This document shows positions 27,415-35,075 of a stretch of 64,000 bases of DNA, one piece after another (the stretch's first letter is position 1; each line of letters opens with the position of its first letter). The stretch comes from Methylobacterium sp. R2-1 (GTDB lineage Bacteria; Pseudomonadota; Alphaproteobacteria; Rhizobiales; Beijerinckiaceae), in the NCBI RefSeq assembly GCF_014191355.1, contig NZ_JACHWM010000005.1, positions 1 through 64,000 of the forward strand, given 5' to 3'. The translations under genes were made by a program, and so were the position numbers. A model generated the notes under the pieces. The model made no database searches. It was not told the DNA's origin and saw only the letters and a list, made by a program, of their open reading frames with translations.

Positions 27415-28266
27415 TCACACCCCAATCGGGCTCAGCCGCGCGAGCGGCACCCCGCCGGGCGCACTCTGGAGGAGGGTCAGGCAGCGCTGTTTAACCGCTG
27501 TGAAGTGTGGGTGGGTGATCAGGCCGCGCTCCCGAGGGCGACCGAACGCAAGGGGGATATCATCGAGGATGCGCCCAGGCCGCGGCGTCATGACGATGAG
27601 CCGGTCGGCGAGGAACAGGGCCTCGTCGATGTCGTGCGTGACGAACAGGATCGTGGTCTGGTGCTGGGTCCAGATGTCGAGGAGCAGCTCCTGCATCGTC
27701 AGCCGCGTCTGCGCGTCCAGCGCCCCGAAAGGCTCGTCCATCAGCAGGACGCGGGGCTGATTGATGAGCGCGCGGGCGATCTCCACCCGCTGCTGCATGC
27801 CCCCCGACAGTTCGGCGGGATAGCGCTCGCCGAAGTCGGACAGGCCGACCTGTGCGAGGAGCACTCGGGCACGCTCCAGGCGCTCGCGACGGCCGATGCC
27901 CTTCATCTTCAGGCCGAAGGCGACGTTGTCGATCACGCTGAGCCAAGGAAACAGCGTGTGCTGCTGGAAGACGATGCCGCGGTCGGGATGCGGTCCCGCG
28001 ACCGCCGACCCGTCGAGGCTGACGCTGCCGCGCGACAGGGCGAGGTGACCGGCCACCGCCCCGAGCAGGGTCGACTTCCCGCAACCCGAAGGTCCGAGGA
28101 TGCAGACGAACTGACGGCCTGAGATGTCGAGATCGATGTCCTCCACGACATCGAAGGCCGCCTCGCCCCGTCCGAGCCGGATCGCGCCGTCGCGAACGGA
28201 GACGTGACCGGCGGCCCGACCCTCGTTGCCGGCGTGGGGGCCGGCCGGTGCCGTCCCCGCGCTCAT
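27415..28266 (-). CDS. NitT/TauT/SsuB-type ABC transporter ATPase
   Basis: 283-residue ATPase of a sulfonate/nitrate/taurine-type importer. Walker A is GPSGCGKST, the signature LSGGMQQR, Walker B VLLMDEP, and the H-loop is in FVTHDIDEAL. An Ala/Gly-rich lead of about 20 residues precedes the core. The start is ATG 28266, overlapping the permease stop in ATGA; the longer frame upstream overlaps the permease and is not used. It forms a compact operon with the permease and the NosL-fused binding protein. It may also serve the two orphan binding proteins of the convergent operon. Confidence 0.9.
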   Translation of the reverse strand: MSAGTAPAGPHAGNEGRAAGHVSVRDGAIRLGRGEAAFDVVEDIDLDISGRQFVCILGPSGCGKSTLLGAVAGHLALSRGSVSLDGSAVAGPHPDRGIVFQQHTLFPWLSVIDNVAFGLKMKGIGRRERLERARVLLAQVGLSDFGERYPAELSGGMQQRVEIARALINQPRVLLMDEPFGALDAQTRLTMQELLLDIWTQHQTTILFVTHDIDEALFLADRLIVMTPRPGRILDDIPLAFGRPRERGLITHPHFTAVKQRCLTLLQSAPGGVPLARLSPIGV

Positions 28267-29156
28267 CGCTGGACTCCCGCACCGATCCACGGCGTCGCCA
28301 GGGCGCCGAGCCAGCGCACGATAAGGCTCGATCCCATCCCGAGCAGGCCGATCAGCAGCATGCCGACGACGATGTCGTCGTAGTTCTGCAATGTGTAGGA
28401 TTCCCAGGTAAAGTAGCCGATCCCGTACTGGCCAGAGATCATTTCGGCAGTCACGAGGCAGAACCACGCGGTGCCCATGCCGATCGCTGCGCCGGTGACG
28501 ATGCTGGGCGCGGCGCCGGGCAGGATCACCTCCCGTAGGATCGCGGCATCGCCTGCCCCCAGGCTGCGGCCGGCGGCCACCAGTCGCGAATGCACCGATT
28601 CCACCCCGTGCACGGTGTTGAGAAGGATCGGGAACAGCGCACCGGTGAAGGTGATGAAGGCCATCGACATCTCGGAGGACGGGAACATCAGGATCGCGAG
28701 TGGAATCCAGGCGACCGCCGGGATCGGGCGCAGCACTTCGAGCGGCGGCAGCAACAGGTCGCGCGCCAGTTGCGATCGGCCGATGGCGAGGCCGAGGGCG
28801 ACGCCCACGCCCAGCGCGGCGAGGAAGCCGGACAGCACCCGGACGAGGCTGGATCCCAGATGAAGCGGCAGCGCAGGCGCGTGGAGCAGCGCCCAGGCCG
28901 CCTGCGCTGCCGCTGCCGGAGTCGGCACGTTGCGGAAGGTGACGAGGCCGAGATCGAGCCGGCTGCTCGCCGCGAGGTGCCACGCAAGCAGGCTGAGAGC
29001 CAGGGCGAGCCCGCGCCGCGCCGAGTGCCCGAGCGAGATCCTGCGCGGGAGGGCTCCCAGGATCTTCACCCGGCGCGCCCGCCGGTGCGGCGCGCGGAGT
29101 GAGCGAGGCGCCTCGATCGTCGAAGCGCTCAGCGTCGGGACCATCGGCACGCTCAT
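28263..29156 (-). CDS. NitT/TauT/SsuC-type ABC transporter permease
   Basis: 297-residue inner-membrane permease with an N-terminal Arg-rich cytoplasmic part and about six membrane helices after residue 45. The EAA loop is visible as AAGRSLGAGDAAILREVILPGA, typical of SsuC/TauC. It overlaps both neighbours by four bases (ATGA), so the three transporter genes are translationally coupled. It is the only permease in this island, against three binding proteins. Confidence 0.9.
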   Translation of the reverse strand: MSVPMVPTLSASTIEAPRSLRAPHRRARRVKILGALPRRISLGHSARRGLALALSLLAWHLAASSRLDLGLVTFRNVPTPAAAAQAAWALLHAPALPLHLGSSLVRVLSGFLAALGVGVALGLAIGRSQLARDLLLPPLEVLRPIPAVAWIPLAILMFPSSEMSMAFITFTGALFPILLNTVHGVESVHSRLVAAGRSLGAGDAAILREVILPGAAPSIVTGAAIGMGTAWFCLVTAEMISGQYGIGYFTWESYTLQNYDDIVVGMLLIGLLGMGSSLIVRWLGALATPWIGAGVQR

Positions 29157-30595
29157 CGCGCGGAGAGCCGGGCCTGACCGGCCCGTGCGGCGGCGAAGTC
29201 AATCACGTCGCCGCCCTGCGCCGCGGCGTAGGCCTGAGCGTCGCCCTTGAGCAGGAAGGCGCTCAGGCCGCCCTTCGCATCGCGCACGAACCAGGCTTGG
29301 TTGGCGAACAGCTTGATCCCGGTTCCGCGATCCTGCGCGTAGAACGCACGGGCTTCACTTCCCTGACTTTCGAGCTTGGCAAGCGCCGCGAGAGCCCCCT
29401 CGGGTGAGGCGTAATGGCGAACCTTCCCTTCCCCGCGGATCCAGAGCTGCGCAACGCGGGATGGATCGGTGATCGGCTGGCCGGTGGCGGCGTCGTTGGC
29501 CGCGAGCGGCAATGGAGCATAGTCCTTGAGCCGCACCTCATAGTCGAGACCGGCTTGAGCCGAAGCCGCACGGATGAAACGGTCCTCGACGAATCGATCG
29601 AGGTCGATGTCGGAATCAGCCTTCTTCAGGAACTTGAGCGTCTCGAACGAGGTCTTCACCGCCTGCCGGTACTCCGGCTTCCAAGTCACGTCGCGGGTCT
29701 GAAGGCCGAGCGGACCGTGGAAAAGGTAGGCGACCTCCGCCTCGATCCCTGTCACCCGTTCGATCAGTTCGGAATACTTTTCCGGTTCGGCGGCGATTAG
29801 CCGATCCGCCTCGATCGCCGCACGCAGATAGGCCGTGACGATTTCCGGGTACTTCTCCGCGTAGTCACCGTCGGCCAGCGCGCCGTGGAAGGTCGGGGCA
29901 TTGGCTTGCGCGCCGTCGTAGATCTTGCGAGCGAAGCCGCGCCAGGGGAACAGCTCGGCGAAGGGGACGAAGTCGGCGTGCGCCTCGATCTTGTTAGCGA
30001 GAAGCGCCGCCCCTGCCACCTCAGGCGCCTGGGTGATGATGGTGACGTCGCGGCCCGGCTCCCAGCCTTGCGCCTTTACCGCCCGCAGCAGCAATCCGTG
30101 TGAGGTCGAGGCAAAGGGCACCGAGATCGTCTTGCCCTTGAGTTCGGCGAACGACTGCACCGGCGACTCCTTGGGCACGACGATGCCATTGCCGCTGCCG
30201 CGCACGCTGCCCGAGAGCACCGAGATGAACAGGGAGCGGCGCCCAGCCTTGGCGAAGGCGTAGCCGTTGAGCGAACCGGGAAAATCGGCCATCGCCCCGA
30301 GGTCGAGTTTGCCCGCCACCATCTCGTTGGTGAGCGGCGCCCCGCTCGTGAAGTTGCGCCACTGGATGTCGTAGGTCGCGTCCTTGTACTTGCCGTCCCG
30401 CGGCAGGAACTTTTCGAGGAGCTTCAGTTCGCGGATCAGCAGGCCGCCGGTGGCGCAGTTGATCGTCGTGTCCTGCGTGCCGACGGCGACCCGGATGGTC
30501 TCGGCTCGGGCCGCACCGGGGATCGCCCCGCCGAGCGCCGTGGCCGTCAGGAGCAGGGTGGCGAGGCGGCGGGTGAGCGGGAAGCGATGTGTCAC
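29153..30595 (-). CDS. ABC substrate-binding protein with NosL-like C-terminal extension
   Basis: 480 residues, about 150 longer than usual for the TauA/SsuA family. Residues 1-31 are a Sec signal (cleavage near ARA). Residues about 33-370 are the binding-protein part, with ELKGKTISVPFASTSHG. The tail from about 385 (YASPEGALAALAKL, AFYAQDRGTGIKLFANQ, AWFVRDAKGGLSAFLLKG, GGDVIDFAAA) resembles the core of NosL, the copper-binding accessory protein of nitrous oxide reductase, without its lipobox. The start is GTG 30595 with GGAG seven bases upstream. The NosL resemblance is by eye; a search should confirm it. Confidence 0.75.
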   Translation of the reverse strand: MTHRFPLTRRLATLLLTATALGGAIPGAARAETIRVAVGTQDTTINCATGGLLIRELKLLEKFLPRDGKYKDATYDIQWRNFTSGAPLTNEMVAGKLDLGAMADFPGSLNGYAFAKAGRRSLFISVLSGSVRGSGNGIVVPKESPVQSFAELKGKTISVPFASTSHGLLLRAVKAQGWEPGRDVTIITQAPEVAGAALLANKIEAHADFVPFAELFPWRGFARKIYDGAQANAPTFHGALADGDYAEKYPEIVTAYLRAAIEADRLIAAEPEKYSELIERVTGIEAEVAYLFHGPLGLQTRDVTWKPEYRQAVKTSFETLKFLKKADSDIDLDRFVEDRFIRAASAQAGLDYEVRLKDYAPLPLAANDAATGQPITDPSRVAQLWIRGEGKVRHYASPEGALAALAKLESQGSEARAFYAQDRGTGIKLFANQAWFVRDAKGGLSAFLLKGDAQAYAAAQGGDVIDFAAARAGQARLSAR

Positions 30596-30907
30596 CGTCA
30601 GGCTCCGTGGGGTAAATGAATCGACCGCTCAAGAGGGCGGTGACTCCATGGATGTGCCGTCTAGAGAGCCGCGGCCGCGAGCAATTAATTTCATCGGCAA
30701 GCTCAGTTTTCGACCGCTTGACAACTATTCATGGGACTTCGGAAATCTCTTCTCGCGAAATCGTCGACGGGAGAAGAATGTGTTCTAACCACATTCTGAT
30801 TTGGAATTGCTCTCAAGCGGGCCGTACCGATAATCGGAACGGGAGACGGGGCGCGGCTGTGTCCGCGCATCCTGGGTCCCGAGCCCTTATGTTCTCCCGA
30901 GGTCCCC
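30596..30907. other. divergent promoter region of the binding-protein and Crp/Fnr genes
   Basis: 312 bases between two divergent starts, AT-richer than the flanks. It holds an 8+8-base perfect palindrome (30775-30797). It also has TCTTCTC (30748-30754) paired with GAGAAGA (30771-30777), which partly overlaps the palindrome. No gene is supported. Confidence 0.5.
30775..30797. promoter_or_regulatory. perfect palindrome, candidate operator of the sulfur island
   Basis: AGAATGTG (30775-30782) and CACATTCT (30790-30797) are exact reverse complements around a 7-base centre. The 23-base size and symmetry fit a dimeric helix-turn-helix protein; the arms do not match the classic FNR TTGAT/ATCAA or CRP TGTGA/TCACA sites exactly, although the inner TGTG/CACA is CRP-like. 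It lies 110 bases upstream of the Crp/Fnr-type gene and about 180 bases upstream of the transporter operon. Confidence 0.6.
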
Positions 30908-31672
30908 ATGTCGTCGGCATCGCTCGCCCTCTCCGAACCCCGTCGTCCGGCGCCCCTGATCGCCAGCGCGCTCTTCCTCAGCGAGACGGTCGAGGGGCTC
31001 GATGACGGTGCCGGCTTCCTCGACGGCCTCACTCCGTCCGAGATCGCCCGGGTGCGCGCCGCCGGCCGCACGCTGAGCCTTGCGCCCGGCGAGAGCGTCT
31101 TCACCCAGGGCCAGCCGCACGAGGGCATCTTCCTGATCGAGGAGGGACGCGTGCGCGTGTACTACTCGGGGCCTTCGGGCCGACAGGTGACGCTGGCTTA
31201 CTGGACGCCGGGCCACTTCATCGGCGGCCCCAGCATCTATGGCGGCGGCTGCCACCAGTGGTCGGGCGAGGCGATCGAGCCTGTGCGGGTGACCGTTCTG
31301 TCGAGTGCGACCCTGCGCGGGCTGATCCGCCAGATGCCGGGCTTCGCGCTCTGCCTCATCGCCGCGCTGGAAGCGAAGGGCCGCTGCTACACAGCGATGG
31401 CGCAGATGCTCGGAACGCGCTCGGTCATCGAGCGGCTGGCGCAACTGCTTCTCAACCTCGGCGACCTCTATGGCACGCCCGAGAACGGCACAATCATCAT
31501 CCGCCGCCGCATCACCCACGACGAACTCGCCGCGCTGGTCGGATCGACCCGTCAGTGGGTGACGATGATGCTCAAGCGCTTCCAGCGCGACGGCGTCGTC
31601 GCAATCGACCGGGCGCATATCCGCCTGATGCGGCCCGGCCGGTTGCAGGAGATCGTTCTGACGGAGGGATAA
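30908..31672 (+). CDS. Crp/Fnr-family transcriptional regulator
   Basis: 254 residues. A Ser/Pro-rich lead (about 1-45) precedes the cyclic-nucleotide-type beta roll (about 50-150, GESVFTQGQPHEGIFLIEEG), the dimer helix, and the Crp winged helix (about 190-245, ITHDELAALVGSTRQWVTMML). It lacks the N-terminal cysteine set of oxygen-sensing FNR; the three cysteines present lie within and after the beta roll. Its position between the divergent transporter operon and the convergent AprBA-like operon makes it the likely regulator of the island. The effector is unknown. Confidence 0.88.
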   Translation: MSSASLALSEPRRPAPLIASALFLSETVEGLDDGAGFLDGLTPSEIARVRAAGRTLSLAPGESVFTQGQPHEGIFLIEEGRVRVYYSGPSGRQVTLAYWTPGHFIGGPSIYGGGCHQWSGEAIEPVRVTVLSSATLRGLIRQMPGFALCLIAALEAKGRCYTAMAQMLGTRSVIERLAQLLLNLGDLYGTPENGTIIIRRRITHDELAALVGSTRQWVTMMLKRFQRDGVVAIDRAHIRLMRPGRLQEIVLTEG

Positions 31673-31711
31673 GCGGCAACCGTATCGCGGAGCCCGCGCG
31701 GCGCTTGAGGA

Positions 31712-31743
31712 GGGGTCCCATCGTACAAGCACGATGGAACCCC
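31712..31743. terminator. strong bidirectional hairpin between convergent genes
   Basis: GGGGTCCCATCGT (31712-31724) pairs with ACGATGGAACCCC (31731-31743), 12 of 13 Watson-Crick pairs plus one G-T wobble, with a 6-base loop. It sits between the convergent stops of the regulator and the HEAT-repeat gene, a good position for a shared terminator. Confidence 0.65.
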
Positions 31744-31801
31744 GCCGAAGCCAAATCCGCCATCCCGAGGGGACTACCCGAATTTGGTATGCGGCTAAGC
31801 G

Positions 31802-32761
31802 CTACGCCGCTAGCCGTCCCAGTGCCCAGCGAGCCGTCTTGCGCACGTCCGGGTCGGGATCGTTCACGATCCCCTCCAGCCCCGCCCGCGCTGTCGGATC
31901 GGCAATTTCCCCAAGCGCCGCGGCGGCCTCCTTGCGCAAGCCTGCCATCTCCTCGGAAAGGGCGAGGACCACCGACGTTACCGCGCGGCGGACCTTCAGG
32001 CGGCCGAGGCTGCGCAGCGCCTTCTGGCGGACCTGCCAAGCGGCATCATCGAGCACCGCGATCAGCACCTCGGCGCTCTCCGCCGCTCCGGCACGGCCGA
32101 GCGCCTCGGCAGCGGTCTCGCGCACGCTCCACTCGGAATCGTGCAGCGCGCCCGCGATGGCATCGACCGCGCTGGCGTGGCGGGCGAATGCAAGCCCGCC
32201 GAGAGCGGCGCGGCGCACCTCGGCATCCGCGTCGCGGGTCGCGGCGATGAGCGAGGGTAAAGCCGCCTCCTGCTTCAGGTAGGCGATGACGCCGACACCT
32301 TGCGCCCGAACTGCCGGCTCGGGATCGCCGAGCGCCGCGACCGCGGGACCGAGCGCTTCCGGGAGCCTCAAACCGCGCAGGGCGCGCAGCGCCGCGGCGC
32401 GCACGAAGGGGTCGGCATGACCGGTCAGCGGCAGCAGCGGCGCACCGGCGCGCTGATCCTTCAATTCGGTCAGGCTCTCGGCGGCAGCGACGGCGACTGC
32501 TTTGTCAGGATCAGTGAGCGCACCTGCAAGCGCCTCGGCCGTCTGAGGGCCATCGAAGCCGCCGAGCGAGAGCGCTGCCTGTCGCCGCACGTCCAGGTTC
32601 CGATCGGCAACGGCGCGGGCGAGATGAGGTACCGCATCCGGGTCAGCGGTCTCGGCCAGCGCCAGGACAGCGACCCGGCGCACCGCCGGGTCAGCATCGT
32701 CGAGGCCCAAAGCGATCTCGGCGACGTCGCCGAAATTCTCGAACGGATCGGTCACGGGCAT
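31802..32761 (-). CDS. HEAT-repeat protein (PBS-lyase type repeats)
   Basis: 319 residues made almost wholly of about ten HEAT repeats of about 30 residues (recurring patterns such as DPDAVPHLARAVADRNLDVR and RRAALGGLAFARHASAVDAI). No catalytic domain or membrane segment is visible. Such repeats act as protein-binding scaffolds, as in phycobilin lyases and iron-sulfur enzyme assembly partners. It starts 5 bases after the AprB-like ferredoxin stop, so it is the last gene of that operon. The start was taken at ATG 32761; the frame continues upstream into the ferredoxin gene. Its likely job is binding or maturing the AprBA-like enzyme, an inference. Confidence 0.8.
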   Translation of the reverse strand: MPVTDPFENFGDVAEIALGLDDADPAVRRVAVLALAETADPDAVPHLARAVADRNLDVRRQAALSLGGFDGPQTAEALAGALTDPDKAVAVAAAESLTELKDQRAGAPLLPLTGHADPFVRAAALRALRGLRLPEALGPAVAALGDPEPAVRAQGVGVIAYLKQEAALPSLIAATRDADAEVRRAALGGLAFARHASAVDAIAGALHDSEWSVRETAAEALGRAGAAESAEVLIAVLDDAAWQVRQKALRSLGRLKVRRAVTSVVLALSEEMAGLRKEAAAALGEIADPTARAGLEGIVNDPDPDVRKTARWALGRLAA

Positions 32762-32766
32762 CTGGC

Positions 32767-33000
32767 TCACCGCAGCAGGTAGGGGATCTGGACGGTGACG
32801 GCGCCGGTCGGGCAGTCCGTCTCGCAGGGCATGCAGTACCAGCACTCGTCGTACTTCATGTGGGCCTTGCCGGTGAGGTCGCTGATCCGCAGCACGTCGA
32901 GCGGGCAGACATCGACGCAGACCGTGCAGCCCTTGTCGGCGATGCACTTGGCCTCGTCGACGGTGACGGGCACGGCACTGGGCGAATGGGCGAGAGGCAT
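32767..33000 (-). CDS. AprB-like 2x[4Fe-4S] ferredoxin subunit
   Basis: 77-residue ferredoxin. Cysteines lie in CIADKGCTVCVDVCP and CWYCMPCETDCP, enough for two [4Fe-4S] clusters. The insertion in the first motif and the spacing before ECWYCMPC resemble AprB, the ferredoxin subunit of adenylylsulfate reductase, but the C-terminal tail that wraps around AprA is missing (AprB is about 150 residues). It lies 15 bases downstream of the AprA-like gene. It probably passes electrons from the flavoprotein. An ordinary bacterial ferredoxin is the alternative. Confidence 0.82.
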   Translation of the reverse strand: MPLAHSPSAVPVTVDEAKCIADKGCTVCVDVCPLDVLRISDLTGKAHMKYDECWYCMPCETDCPTGAVTVQIPYLLR

Positions 33001-33015
33001 CGGGTTCTCCTTGGC

Positions 33016-34764
33016 TCAAGCCTGCCGGCGGACGCGTTGGCGATCGTAGGCACCGCGCTCCTCCGCCTCGATCGGCACGATGTACGGGGTGACCGGCCGC
33101 TTCTCGCTAACCATTCGGCCGTCGGCCTTCCGCAGGATCGCGTGGCAGAACCAATCCGCATCGTTCTTTTCGGGGAAGTCGGTGCGGTTGTGGTAAAGAC
33201 CCCAGCGGCTCTCCGTGCGGTAGAGCGAGGCGTGGGCAGCCATCTCGGCGCAGTCGAGGATCGAGGCGGCCTCCAGCGCCCGCAGCAATTCGTGGCTGTC
33301 TCGGGCGACCATCCGCGTCTCGAGGTCCTCGCGGATCTCGGAAAAGCGCCGCTGCCCGATCTCCATCTTCGCCGTGACCTTCGGCGGCTGCAGGTAATCG
33401 TTCACGAAGCGGCGCGTCTTGTACTCGATCTGGTTGGGCGGGATGCCGTCCTCCCGTCGAGTCGGTGCCAGCACCCGCTCCCGCTCGCGAGCGATCGCCT
33501 CGACATCGATTGCCGGAAGGTCGATCTCCCCCGCATGGTCGATCGCGTGCTCGCCTGCCACCGCCCCGTTGGTGAAGGCCCCGAGCATGTAGTTGTGGGG
33601 GACATTCGCCATATCGCCGGCCGAATACAATCCCGACACGGTGGTGCGGGCGAATTCATCGACGAACACGCCTGACGCGCTGTGGCCCGAGCAGAAGCCC
33701 ACCTCCGAGATGTGCATCTCGACCATGCGATGGCGATAGTCGGTGCCACGGTTCTCATGGAAGCGTCCCCGCGAGGGCCGCTCGACCTTGTGCAGGATCG
33801 ACTCGATCTCCGACACGGTGTCCGCGTGAAGATGGTCGAGTTTGAGAAAGACCGGACCGTTGCCGCTCTGAAGCTCGTTGTAGAATTCCTGCATCATCTG
33901 GCCCGACCAGTAGTCGCACTCGATGAAGCGGTTGCCTTGGCTGTTGGCGGTGTAAGCGCCGAACGGGCCGGCGACGTAGGCGCAAGCCGGGCCGTTGTAA
34001 TCCTTGATCAGCGGGTTGATCTGGAAGCATTCGAGGTTCGCGAGCCCGGCGCCCGCATGGTAGGCCATCGAATAGCCGTCGCCGGAATTGGCCGCGTTCT
34101 CGTACGTGCCCCACAGGTAGCCCGAATGCGGCAGGCCAAGCCGTCCGGCCGCCCCGAGACACAGGATCACCGCCTTGGCGCGGATCACCAGGAACTCGGC
34201 GGTGCGGGTGTTGACCGCCACCGCGCCTGCCACCGCGCCGTCGGGCGCGTTCAGAAGCCTCGTTGCCATGAAGCGGTTCGAGATCAGCACCTGCGCCTTG
34301 CGTAATTGCCGGTAGAGCGCCTTCTTGACGGTGTCGCCGTTCGGCATCGGCAGCACGTAGGTGCCGAGATGGTGCACCTTCTTGACGTCGTAGTCGCCAT
34401 TCCCGTCGCGCTGGAAGCGGATGCCGAAACGATCGAGTTCTTGGATGATCTCGAAGCAGCGTTCGGCGTATTTGTAGACGGGCGCCTGATCGCAGATGCC
34501 GTCATTCGCGATCGTGATTTCCTTGGTGTACTGCTCCGGTGTCGCGTAGCCTGGGATGACGGCGTTGTTCAGCCCGTCCATACCCATGCTGATCGCGCCA
34601 GAGCGTTTGACGTTGGCCTTCTCCAACAGGATCACGCGGGCGGCCGGGTTGCGCAGCTTGGCCTTCAGTGCCGCCATCGGCCCGGCCGTGCCGCCGCCGA
34701 TCACCAGCACATCGCAGGCCACTTCATTGGTCGCCTCTTGAATGGCATCCTGACCCGCGCTCAT
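33016..34764 (-). CDS. AprA-like FAD flavoprotein (adenylylsulfate reductase / fumarate reductase superfamily)
   Basis: 582 residues. The Rossmann FAD loop is VIGGGTAGPMAALKAK near residue 20, followed by KANVKRSGAISMGMDGLNNA, a GDGYSMAYHAGAGL segment and the FAD-binding C-terminal GLYSAGDMA. The features and the adjacent ferredoxin suit an AprA-like enzyme, which interconverts sulfite plus AMP and adenylylsulfate; classical AprA is about 650 residues. The start is ATG 34764 in an ATGA overlap with the DUF971 gene, with GGGAG upstream. No sat (ATP sulfurylase) is nearby. Another oxidoreductase activity in the same superfamily is possible. Confidence 0.78.
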   Translation of the reverse strand: MSAGQDAIQEATNEVACDVLVIGGGTAGPMAALKAKLRNPAARVILLEKANVKRSGAISMGMDGLNNAVIPGYATPEQYTKEITIANDGICDQAPVYKYAERCFEIIQELDRFGIRFQRDGNGDYDVKKVHHLGTYVLPMPNGDTVKKALYRQLRKAQVLISNRFMATRLLNAPDGAVAGAVAVNTRTAEFLVIRAKAVILCLGAAGRLGLPHSGYLWGTYENAANSGDGYSMAYHAGAGLANLECFQINPLIKDYNGPACAYVAGPFGAYTANSQGNRFIECDYWSGQMMQEFYNELQSGNGPVFLKLDHLHADTVSEIESILHKVERPSRGRFHENRGTDYRHRMVEMHISEVGFCSGHSASGVFVDEFARTTVSGLYSAGDMANVPHNYMLGAFTNGAVAGEHAIDHAGEIDLPAIDVEAIARERERVLAPTRREDGIPPNQIEYKTRRFVNDYLQPPKVTAKMEIGQRRFSEIREDLETRMVARDSHELLRALEAASILDCAEMAAHASLYRTESRWGLYHNRTDFPEKNDADWFCHAILRKADGRMVSEKRPVTPYIVPIEAEERGAYDRQRVRRQA

Positions 34765-35075
34765 CGCCACTCTCCCGAGGCAGCCGCTTCGTCAGCGAGC
34801 GCGCGAAGGTACGGCCAGGGGAAGATCCCGCGGTCATGCCCATCGGAAAAGACGAGATTCACCGCGTAGGCACCGACCGGCACGACGTCCTCGATCGCGA
34901 TATCGTGCGGCAATGCGGGCGGGCCTTCGTCGATCTCGACCCGCACGGCTTGAGCACTGCGGCTGTGTGCCCGCAGAATGGCAGCCGTCAAACGCGAAGC
35001 CGTACCATCCTCCCACAACACGTCAAGGCGTTGGCGATCGCCCGTAAGCCTGATCTCGCGCGGGATCGCCGTCAT
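34761..35075 (-). CDS. DUF971 (gamma-butyrobetaine hydroxylase N-terminal-like) protein
   Basis: 104 residues matching the DUF971 domain: IPREIRLTGDRQRLDVLWEDG at the start and VFSDGHDRGIFPWPYLRAL at the end. Stand-alone members often lie with iron-sulfur cluster genes, and the fold is also the N-terminal domain of gamma-butyrobetaine hydroxylase. ATG 35075 is chosen because AGGAGG sits six bases upstream; an ATG two codons earlier abuts the site. It is the first gene of the AprBA-like operon and shares an ATGA overlap with the flavoprotein. Confidence 0.8.
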   Translation of the reverse strand: MTAIPREIRLTGDRQRLDVLWEDGTASRLTAAILRAHSRSAQAVRVEIDEGPPALPHDIAIEDVVPVGAYAVNLVFSDGHDRGIFPWPYLRALADEAAASGEWR

